The position numbers were made by a program, and so were the translations under genes. Below the pieces are notes generated by a model that was given only the letters and a program-made list of their open reading frames with translations, was not told the DNA's origin and ran no database searches. A stretch of 5,647 nucleotides of DNA, taken from positions 1 through 5,647 of the forward strand of contig JANYDZ010000240.1 in assembly GCA_025363375.1 (NCBI GenBank), written 5' to 3'. This stretch comes from Hyphomicrobiales bacterium (GTDB taxonomy: Bacteria > Pseudomonadota > Alphaproteobacteria > Rhizobiales > Beijerinckiaceae). Below are positions 1-4,785 of the stretch, in pieces; position 1 is the stretch's first letter, and each line of letters starts with the position of its first letter.

Positions 1-122
1 TCGACACCGACGCGCCCCAGGAGAAGATCGATTCCCTGATCAAGCTCACGGAGCGTTATTGCGTTATTTTCCAGACGCTGAACAAGCCGCCCAAGCTGGC
101 GCTGAGCGTCAAGCGGAATTAG
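1..122 (+). CDS. OsmC family protein, C-terminal fragment
   Basis: The left edge cuts this gene. Reading from base 3, 39 codons run to a TAG at 120-122 and give DTDAPQEKIDSLIKLTERYC followed by VIFQTLNKPPKLALSVKRN. The pattern of a helix ending in ERYCVIFQTL, then a short beta strand at the C terminus, is typical of OsmC/Ohr-superfamily proteins. In characterised members a cysteine in this helix is one of two redox-active cysteines used to reduce organic hydroperoxides; the visible Cys is at 59-61 region of the DNA. The first active-site cysteine and all of the N-terminal half lie outside the window, so whether it is an active peroxidase, and which subfamily it belongs to, cannot be judged. 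No T-rich terminator follows the stop immediately. Confidence 0.72.
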   Translation, partial: DTDAPQEKIDSLIKLTERYCVIFQTLNKPPKLALSVKRN

Positions 123-213
123 CATTTCCCCCGGAAATCAAGGCGGGAGTTCGCGATGTCCATGCGGTTGGCGTTCGCGTGGACCCGGATATGACCACGA
201 CCGCAGGCAGGAT

Positions 214-239
214 CGGGCAAACTATTCGGGCAAACTATT
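214..239. repeat. 13-bp perfect tandem duplication
   Basis: The 13-mer CGGGCAAACTATT occurs twice back to back, at 214-226 and 227-239, and is followed by CG that would begin a third copy. It lies in the non-coding gap between the OsmC fragment and the ybhB-like gene. A recent slipped-strand duplication is the simplest explanation; a paired regulator-binding site is possible but unsupported. Confidence 0.85.
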
Positions 240-267
240 CGCTTGCTCCGGACGGGCGCTCGTAAGA

Positions 268-323
268 GTATTCCGGCCGAACGGCCTGTCCCGCGCGGGA
301 AATACCTGCAACGGCGGGAATAC
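268..323. repeat. Nested inverted repeats upstream of ybhB-like gene
   Basis: An outer inverted repeat pairs GTATTCCGGCCG (268-279) with CGGCGGGAATAC (312-323), matching at 11 of 12 positions. Inside it lies the perfect 12-bp palindrome TCCCGCGCGGGA (289-300). The left arm can also form an alternative small hairpin, GGCC-GAAC-GGCC (275-286), which competes with the outer stem. The right arm sequence GCGGGAATAC (314-323) nearly repeats GCGGGAAATAC (295-305). The element ends 54 bases before the next start codon. There is no U-run after it, so it is not a classical terminator. It could be an operator, an RNA leader structure or a small palindromic repeat. The rest of the 123-377 gap holds no convincing gene. 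Confidence 0.6.
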
Positions 324-364
324 AAATTTCGCGATCGATCGTCCGTTTCAGTTCGCGCGTAACA

Positions 365-370
365 AGGGGA
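365..370 (+). promoter_or_regulatory. Ribosome binding site of ybhB-like gene
   Basis: AGGGGA lies 7 bases before the ATG at 378 in the context AACAAGGGGAAACACCC. It supports this start over the alternative in-frame ATGs at 381 and 387, which still cannot be excluded. Confidence 0.65.
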
Positions 371-377
371 AACACCC

Positions 378-998
378 ATGATGAGCATGCGAGTATTGGC
401 AACCACGATTTCAGTCGGCGCTATGGCGCTGGCGTTCAGTTCAGCGGCGCTTGCCCAAGCGCCCGCGCCCGCCCCGGCGGCTCCAGCCGCGGCCGCTCCC
501 GCGGGGCCTCCCTTCGCGCTGACGTCGACCAGCTTCAAGGACGGCGCGATGATGAACAAGAAACACGCCAACAAGAACCCCAGCAATCCCAATTGCGTCG
601 GCGAAAACGTCTCGCCGCAATTGTCCTGGGCCAATCCTCCCGCCGGCACCAAGAGCTACGCGCTCACCATGGTGGACCCGGAAGGCCGCGGGGGCGCCGG
701 CGTGCATCACTGGGTCGCCTATGGCATTCCCGCCGATGTCAACGGCTTCGCCGAAGGCGAGACCAGCGTCGAAGGGCCGAAATATGTCGGCGGCAAGAGC
801 ACCCAGGGCGTGCCCTATTATTCCGGTCCCTGCACGCCTCCCGGCACGCCGCATCACTATACTTTCGTGATTATCGCGACGGATTTCGAGCCGAAGGAAC
901 TTCCGCCGGGCATGACCATGCTGGAACTCTGGGCAAAGCTGCCCGGCCGCGGCAAGAACGCGGCCGGCATCGTCGGCATGTTCGTCAAGCCGCAATAA
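378..998 (+). CDS. Secreted YbhB/YbcL-type PEBP family protein
   Basis: This 206-residue protein belongs to the phosphatidylethanolamine-binding protein (PEBP, 'Raf kinase inhibitor-like') family in its bacterial YbhB/YbcL branch. A signal peptide is clear: a short basic start, a hydrophobic stretch around residues 7-24 and an ALA|Q site after residue 26. An Ala/Pro-rich linker (about 28-45) follows, so the mature protein should be periplasmic or exported. Family motifs in order are CxGENVSPQLSW (73-84), SYALTMVDPEG (93-103) with the ligand-pocket DPE, GVHHWVAYGIP (108-118), GPCTPPGTPHHY (150-161) and the C-terminal LELWAKLPG helix. Cys73 and Cys152 are the only cysteines and could form a disulfide in the periplasm. 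The family binds small anionic or phospholipid-like ligands, but the physiological role in bacteria is not settled. It has its own ribosome binding site and a strong terminator just downstream, so it is probably monocistronic. Confidence 0.9.
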   Translation: MMSMRVLATTISVGAMALAFSSAALAQAPAPAPAAPAAAAPAGPPFALTSTSFKDGAMMNKKHANKNPSNPNCVGENVSPQLSWANPPAGTKSYALTMVDPEGRGGAGVHHWVAYGIPADVNGFAEGETSVEGPKYVGGKSTQGVPYYSGPCTPPGTPHHYTFVIIATDFEPKELPPGMTMLELWAKLPGRGKNAAGIVGMFVKPQ

Positions 999-1021
999 GT
1001 CTGCGTCAACCGCGAATGACG

Positions 1022-1049
1022 AAAAGGCGGGCTTCGGTCCGCCTTTTTT
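1022..1049. terminator. Rho-independent terminator with UUCG loop, likely bidirectional
   Basis: AAAAGGCGG (1022-1030) pairs with CCGCCTTTT (1039-1047). The inner G-T wobble and the C-TTCG-G loop (1032-1037) extend the stem with the very stable cUUCGg tetraloop. Six T residues (1044-1049) follow on the plus strand, and the four A residues at 1022-1025 give a T-run on the minus strand. It sits 23 bases after the ybhB-like stop and 13 bases beyond the stop of the converging RidA-family gene, so it can serve both. Confidence 0.93.
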
Positions 1050-1062
1050 GCGCTTTCGACGC

Positions 1063-1485
1063 TCAGGGAGCGACCGGCTTGTACGCCACCGCCTTCATCT
1101 CCACGCAGATGTGGGGATGCGGCAATTGATGCGCGGCGAGCGTCGTGCGCGCCGGGCCGTCATAATCGAAGAACTCGGCGTAGGTTTCGTTGAAGCCCCG
1201 GTAGTCGTTCATGCTGACGAGGTAGCAGGTGATTTCGACGAGATCCTCCAGCGTCGCGTCCTCGGCGCCAAGGATGTCGCGAATATTCTCGATGACGGCG
1301 CGCGTCTGGGCGCGGATGTCGAGCGTGACGGAGCCCGCGGCGTCGGCTATCGCCCCAACAAAGCTGCCGTCGGGAAGGCGCGACGACGTGCCGGAAATGA
1401 ACAGAAAATCCCCGGCCCGTCTGATATGCGGATAACGACCGCGCGGTTGCGCCTTGCCCGCAACAACCTTAGCATTATCCGACAT
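1063..1485 (-). CDS. RidA-superfamily protein, probable 2-aminomuconate deaminase
   Basis: This 140-residue protein has the RidA (YjgF/YER057c/UK114) fold signature: GDFLFISGTSS (25-35), a helix with TRAVIENIRDIL (61-72), DLVEITCYLVSMNDY (81-95), and the C-terminal PARTTLAAHQLPHP followed by ICVEMKAVAY. Arg113 in PART corresponds to the invariant RidA arginine that holds the substrate carboxylate, and Glu129 lies in the conserved VEM/VEI strand. The opening 'SDNAKVVAGKAQPRGRYPHIRRAGDF' style and the HQLPHPH segment match, from memory, 2-aminomuconate deaminases (AmnD/NbaF) of the 2-aminophenol and 3-hydroxyanthranilate meta-cleavage routes, rather than the general imine deaminase RidA. Those enzymes convert 2-aminomuconate to 4-oxalocrotonate plus ammonia in the cytoplasm. 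None of the usual pathway partners is in the window, so the substrate is inferred. GGGAG (1492-1496, minus strand) lies about 6 bases before the ATG. Confidence 0.82.
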   Translation of the reverse strand: MSDNAKVVAGKAQPRGRYPHIRRAGDFLFISGTSSRLPDGSFVGAIADAAGSVTLDIRAQTRAVIENIRDILGAEDATLEDLVEITCYLVSMNDYRGFNETYAEFFDYDGPARTTLAAHQLPHPHICVEMKAVAYKPVAP

Positions 1486-1609
1486 GTCCAGCTCCCGGTT
1501 CGATGAGGGCCCATTCCAACGGCAAGTCTAACCGCAAGCGCGGCGCCGCGCCAAGCGCCTGTCGCGGCCGGCGTTGCGCAAAAAACATTCTTCAATTCAG
1601 GCTCGCTCC
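1486..1609. promoter_or_regulatory. Divergent intergenic region with 14-bp palindrome
   Basis: These 124 bases separate the start codons of the RidA-family gene (minus) and the PdxA-like gene (plus), so both promoters should lie here. A perfect palindrome GCGCGGCGCCGCGC occupies 1538-1551, near the centre, and is flanked by two direct copies of CAAGCGC (1535-1541 and 1552-1558, 17 bases apart). This is a plausible operator for a regulator acting on both genes. No clear -35/-10 pair could be recognised. In a GC-rich genome, palindromes of G and C alone arise more easily, so the regulatory role is only inferred. Confidence 0.4.
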
Positions 1610-2596
1610 ATGCACGAACACCGCCCCGTCATCGCGCTCGCCGTCGGCGACCCCAACGGCATTGGCCCGGAGCTCGCGATCAAGGCCGCCGTCGCGCGCG
1701 GCGTTTCGGGCCCCCGCCCCGTCCTTGTGGGCGATCCCTTCGTGCTCGATCACTACGCGCGCGCGATCGCGCCGGATTTTCAGTTGCGCGCTTATGATCC
1801 GGCGTCTCCCGCGCGCGCGGACAAGATCGAGATGCATCCTGTCGAGGCGTTGCCCTTTGGCGCGTTCATGCCGGGACGGGTTGAGGCCGCGGCCGGGCGC
1901 GCGACGGTCAAATATGTCGAGGCCGCGCTTGCGCTGGTTCGCTCCGGCGCGGTTCAGGCGATCGTCGCGTGTCCACACAACGAGACCGCTGTGAACGCGG
2001 CGGGCATCGCCTTTTCAGGCTATCCGGAACTGATCGCGCAATTGAATGGACTGCCCGAAGGCCGCGTCTTCCTGATGCTGGTTGGCGGCGGCTTGCGCAT
2101 CGTTCACGCGACCCTGCACGAGCGCATCCACAACGCCCTGGCGCGGCTGACGGCGGAACTGGTCGAGGCCGCCGCTCTTGCGGCGGTCGAGGCGCTGAAG
2201 GGCCTGGGGGTGGCGGCGCCGCGGCTGGGCCTGTTTGGCGTCAACCCGCACGCCGGCGAGGGCGGACTGTTCGGCAATGACGACGAGCACATCACAATTC
2301 CGGCCGCAAAACGGCTCATGTCGCGCGGCGTCAACGTCGAGGGCCCTGTCGGCGCCGACGTGATGCTGGGCATGAGCGGCTTCGACGCCTTCGTCGCCAT
2401 GTATCACGATCAGGGGCATATTCCCGTCAAGCTTGTGGCCGGGCGCGCGGCGTCCGCGCTGTCGATCGGGGCGGGCGTCCTGTTCTCGACGGTCGGACAT
2501 GGCAGCGCGTTCGACATCGCCGGCCAGAACAAAGCCGATGCCGGGCCGGTGTTGCGCGCACTGGCTCTTCTTGCGGGCGAGCCGAACCACGCCTGA
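1610..2596 (+). CDS. PdxA-family dehydrogenase with altered substrate pocket
   Basis: The 328-residue product matches the PdxA (4-hydroxythreonine-4-phosphate dehydrogenase) fold in length and motifs: GDPNGIGPE (13-21), MLVGGGLR (156-163), NPHAGEGGLFG (212-222), GPVGAD (245-250), YHDQGHIPVKL (265-275) and HGSAFDIAGQNKAD (297-310). The three metal-binding histidines seem present as His170, His214 and His266, as does Lys274. Aligned by eye to remembered E. coli PdxA, other substrate/phosphate contacts differ: the GHT triplet is GYP (137-139), Asn283 is Ala, Arg292 is Phe, and DHG becomes GHG (296-298). The family also contains 4-phospho-D-erythronate/threonate dehydrogenases (PdxA2) and terephthalate dihydrodiol dehydrogenase (TphB). 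A metal- and NAD-dependent oxidative decarboxylation or dehydrogenation of another substrate is therefore likelier than vitamin B6 synthesis. The ATG at 1610 was chosen over an upstream in-frame TTG at 1574, because family proteins begin just before the GDPxGIGPE strand; AGG at 1599-1601 is a modest ribosome site. Confidence 0.87.
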   Translation: MHEHRPVIALAVGDPNGIGPELAIKAAVARGVSGPRPVLVGDPFVLDHYARAIAPDFQLRAYDPASPARADKIEMHPVEALPFGAFMPGRVEAAAGRATVKYVEAALALVRSGAVQAIVACPHNETAVNAAGIAFSGYPELIAQLNGLPEGRVFLMLVGGGLRIVHATLHERIHNALARLTAELVEAAALAAVEALKGLGVAAPRLGLFGVNPHAGEGGLFGNDDEHITIPAAKRLMSRGVNVEGPVGADVMLGMSGFDAFVAMYHDQGHIPVKLVAGRAASALSIGAGVLFSTVGHGSAFDIAGQNKADAGPVLRALALLAGEPNHA

Positions 2597-2601
2597 ACCA
2601 G

Positions 2602-2635
2602 ATTCCCTGTTGTCCCGACATTCCCTGTTGTCCCG
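2602..2635. repeat. 16-bp direct repeat pair, TTCCCTG type
   Basis: ATTCCCTGTTGTCCCG occurs perfectly at 2602-2617 and again at 2620-2635, separated by AC, giving an 18-bp period. It begins 6 bases after the PdxA-like stop codon. From memory, short CAGGGAA/TTCCCTG-containing intergenic repeats are scattered in many Rhizobiales genomes, so this may be one copy of a dispersed family; that needs a genome search. It has no inverted symmetry or T-run that would make it a terminator. Confidence 0.85.
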
Positions 2636-2849
2636 CCCTGGCGCGTCAAAAACAAACAGTTGATAGAGTCCAATTGCTCCGCTTGACTTGAGCCGCGTTG
2701 ACGACGACCAAGCGGCGGCATGTTGGATCGCATCCCTCATGCGAGTGAGACAATCGAATTCGCAAAGGCCTCGTTCCACGATTGCGGTTCGAGTTTTCAT
2801 CGCCCACGCCTGGCCCAGACATATTTTGTCCGAAGAGGAACCGCTCGAA
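2636..2849. other. Untranslated leader region of RTX gene
   Basis: This stretch lies between the direct repeats and the chosen start of the RTX gene. It is more AT-rich and less codon-biased than the neighbouring genes. The RTX reading frame stays open upstream to 2688 (a TTG), but the 54 extra residues are basic, contain three Trp/Cys-type residues and look unlike the acidic, Gly/Ala/Asn-rich RTX protein, so they were treated as non-coding. TTGACT (2683-2688) and TTGACG (2698-2703) resemble -35 boxes, but no matching -10 was found. Confidence 0.4.
2834..2840 (+). promoter_or_regulatory. Ribosome binding site deciding the RTX start
   Basis: AGAGGAA lies 9 bases before the ATG at 2850 (12 before the adjacent ATG at 2853). 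It is the main reason for placing the start here rather than at the TTG at 2688. Confidence 0.65.
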
Positions 2850-4742
2850 ATGATGTCAGCTTCGCAGCTTGCGCTGGTGCGCGCCGCCGCACCGGCCATT
2901 CGCATTCCGGGGCTGGATATTCCAGTCGGCAGTCCTGTCGCCTCAACAGCTTCGCTGAAGGCAGTCGGCGGTATTTCGACGAATTCAACTTCGCCCGTCT
3001 GGTACGACGCCCTCCACAAAACCGTTCATATAAGCGTGGCGGGCGCCGTGCTCGACGGCTACGATTTACGCGGGGTCAGCGTGGTCGTGGCAGCCAACAA
3101 CGCAACGATCCGGAACTGCGTCTTTGACGCGGCCGCGGGTTACTACACAATCCGCCAACTGCCAGGCGTTGGAGGCATGGTCGTCGATCACAACACGTTC
3201 GACGGCGGCAAGGTTGACCGCCCATTGTCGGATTTTGTCGCCGCGGGCGCCGGCAAAGCGACGATCACCAACAACATATTTCTGAACGCGCCTTCCGACG
3301 CCGTTCAGATTTCCAACGGCGTCGTGTCGGGAAACTATTTCTCCGGCGGCGGATATCAGACCGGCGCCCACGCCGACGCGATATGGGTCGGCGCGACCAC
3401 GGGTCCGGTGGACATTTCGAATAATTTGATCGACTGGACCGCGAACGCCGACGCCAAAGCCGGCCCCAACAACGCCATTCGCATCACCAATGAAACGGGG
3501 CCCACCAACAACGTCCTGGTGCACAACAATATCCTTCTCGGCGGCAATTACACCGTCAGCGCCGTGGCCAATCCGGCTTTGCCCAACGCCTTCGCCAATG
3601 TCAGCGTTGTCGACAATCTCATCGGATTCGGGACCACGGGCGCCATTTATCCCGGCGCCGGGGCCGCGGCGCAAACCGCGGGCAACAACGTGTTCGACTT
3701 CACGAACCGCGCCTATTCGGACAGAGCCTGGACGGCGTATCAGAGCGCGGGAATTCGCACCGACCACCTGGTTGTCGAACCCGCCGCCGGCGGAACCAAT
3801 CTGGCGGCGGACAAGGCGGGAACGACGACGCTCTACGGCGGCGGACTGGCCGAGCACATGTACGGCGGCGCCAACAGCACGGTTTTTGTCGGCGGCTTCG
3901 GCACGCAATATCTGGTCGGCGGCGCCGGCGTCGACTATTTCACCTATCTTTCGGTTGCGGATTCGACACCCCACGCGCGCGACGTCGTCATTGATTTCGA
4001 CGACGCAAAAGACGCGATCGATTTGCATCTCATCGACGCGGCGCCCGCCGTGGCCGGACTCCAGAACTTCCGGTTTATCGGCTCCAGCGCTTTCAGCCTC
4101 GCCGGCGGCGAAGTCGGGTACACGCTCGACGCGGCGCGCAACCGCACCTATGTGGACGCGACGCTCGCCGGCGACGCGACAGCGGATCTGCATCTGGAGA
4201 TTGTCGGCCTGCACAATCTCACCGCCGCGAATTTCATACTGGCCAAACCGACGCTGTCGTCCGCGGTCAGCGCTGTATTGCCCTTCAACATGGACAATGT
4301 GACCCTCGTCGGCGCGGCGAACGCGGACGCGGCCGGCAACGGCGCCGACAATGTCGTCACCGGCAATTCAGGCGACAATCAATTGTTCGGCCTCGGCGGC
4401 GCCGACAGTCTCTTTGGCGGAGCTGGAGCCGATTCACTGGACGGCGGCGCCGGCGCCGATCGGCTGACCGGCGGCGCCGGCAACGACCTGTTCGTGTTTC
4501 ACAAAGGCGAAGCCAGGGGCGACGTGGTCGCCGACTTTTCGGGCGCGGGAGCCGCGGTCGGGGACAGGCTGGCCTTTTATGGCTATGGAGCCGGCGCGAT
4601 CCAGCGCATTGGCGCAAGCGATTCGTATTCGATTATCCCGGATGCGGCGCACGGCGGCGTCGCCGGCGCTGAAACGATTCGCCTCGTGAACGTGTTCAAT
4701 CTGAACACCGCCGTGGGCGGCAACGATTTCAAATTCTTTTAG
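2850..4742 (+). CDS. RTX calcium-binding protein with right-handed beta-helix
   Basis: The 630-residue, low-cysteine, acidic protein lacks an N-terminal signal peptide and looks like a type I secretion substrate. Residues about 60-300 form a right-handed parallel beta-helix: at least seven rungs share the hydrophobic-x-N/D-N-x-F/I pattern (85, 110, 137, 157, 187, 222, 251). HADAIWV (174-180) sits between rungs, and such His/Asp turns occur in beta-helix polysaccharide lyases and epimerases. Residues about 324-465 form a serralysin-C-like module: four degenerate glycine nonapeptides, then DSTPHARDVVIDFDD and a closing LTAANFIL. Residues 496-549 are six consecutive classical RTX nonapeptides (GGxGxDxLx) that bind calcium outside the cell. 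The last 80 residues end in NDFKFF, an acidic-then-hydrophobic tail as in type I secretion signals. No ABC exporter or adaptor gene is nearby. A carbohydrate-binding or -cleaving surface or extracellular role is plausible, but the substrate and activity are unknown. Confidence 0.88.
   Translation: MMSASQLALVRAAAPAIRIPGLDIPVGSPVASTASLKAVGGISTNSTSPVWYDALHKTVHISVAGAVLDGYDLRGVSVVVAANNATIRNCVFDAAAGYYTIRQLPGVGGMVVDHNTFDGGKVDRPLSDFVAAGAGKATITNNIFLNAPSDAVQISNGVVSGNYFSGGGYQTGAHADAIWVGATTGPVDISNNLIDWTANADAKAGPNNAIRITNETGPTNNVLVHNNILLGGNYTVSAVANPALPNAFANVSVVDNLIGFGTTGAIYPGAGAAAQTAGNNVFDFTNRAYSDRAWTAYQSAGIRTDHLVVEPAAGGTNLAADKAGTTTLYGGGLAEHMYGGANSTVFVGGFGTQYLVGGAGVDYFTYLSVADSTPHARDVVIDFDDAKDAIDLHLIDAAPAVAGLQNFRFIGSSAFSLAGGEVGYTLDAARNRTYVDATLAGDATADLHLEIVGLHNLTAANFILAKPTLSSAVSAVLPFNMDNVTLVGAANADAAGNGADNVVTGNSGDNQLFGLGGADSLFGGAGADSLDGGAGADRLTGGAGNDLFVFHKGEARGDVVADFSGAGAAVGDRLAFYGYGAGAIQRIGASDSYSIIPDAAHGGVAGAETIRLVNVFNLNTAVGGNDFKFF
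3837..3944 (+). repeat. Four degenerate RTX nonapeptides (residues 330-365)
   Basis: Four 9-residue units, GGGLAEHMY, GGANSTVFV, GGFGTQYLV and GGAGVDYFT, keep the glycine pair and the hydrophobic position 8. The calcium-ligating Asp at position 6 is Glu, Thr and Gln in the first three and Asp only in the fourth. They open the central serralysin-C-like module. The glycine spacing suggests a beta-roll that would bind calcium weakly or not at all. Confidence 0.72.
4335..4496 (+). repeat. Six tandem RTX nonapeptides (residues 496-549)
   Basis: Six uninterrupted 27-base units encode GNGADNVVT, GNSGDNQLF, GLGGADSLF, GGAGADSLD, GGAGADRLT and GGAGNDLFV. All have Asp at position 6 and a large hydrophobic residue at position 8, except that the last has Phe there. 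This is the hallmark calcium-binding beta-roll of RTX proteins, which folds on meeting extracellular calcium. The units GGCGGCGCCGGC are nearly identical at DNA level, so slippage could change the copy number. Confidence 0.92.
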
Positions 4743-4753
4743 TTCGCCGGCCG

Positions 4754-4770
4754 CCGCGACAACAGCGCGG
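4754..4770. terminator. Possible weak hairpin between converging genes
   Basis: CCGCG (4754-4758) and CGCGG (4766-4770) can form a 5-bp stem with a 7-base loop in the 43-bp gap (4743-4785) between the RTX and LysR stops. There is no T-run on either strand, so this is only a weak candidate; termination here may depend on Rho. Confidence 0.2.
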
Positions 4771-4785
4771 GGATCGAGCCAGGCG

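Noticed and set aside
59..265. Small 68-codon plus-strand open frame over the OsmC end
   Set aside because: It overlaps the OsmC C terminus in another frame, has no ribosome site, and covers the tandem duplication without known similarity.
332..341. CGATCGATCG palindrome upstream of the ybhB-like gene
   Set aside because: A 10-bp self-overlapping GATC-type palindrome is easily expected by chance, and nothing else marks it as a site.
119..652. Minus-strand open frame of 177 codons over the gap and the ybhB-like signal peptide
   Set aside because: It overlaps a firmly supported gene, and its hydrophobic Ala/Gly stretch is the antisense of the Ala/Pro-rich linker.
1574..1609. Upstream TTG start for the PdxA-like gene
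   Set aside because: It adds 12 basic residues not expected in the family, and the ATG at 1610 gives the usual distance to the GDPxGIGPE motif.
2688..2849. N-terminal extension of the RTX gene from a TTG
   Set aside because: Its residues differ in character from the rest, there is no ribosome site at 2688, and a good site precedes the ATG at 2850.
2015..3019. Minus-strand open frame of 334 codons spanning the PdxA-like gene end, the repeats and the RTX start
   Set aside because: It crosses a well-supported gene and an intergenic gap, is rich in Arg, Ala, Gln and His and shows no recognisable domain.
3066..4214. Long minus-strand open frame of 382 codons opposite the RTX gene
   Set aside because: It is the shadow of strongly biased GC-rich codons in the real gene: its product is rich in Val, Gly, Arg and Asp with no family motif, and the plus frame has clear RTX and beta-helix repeats.
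4335..4496. Tandem DNA repeats considered as a CRISPR or minisatellite
   Set aside because: They are coding 27-base units of RTX nonapeptides in frame, without spacers.
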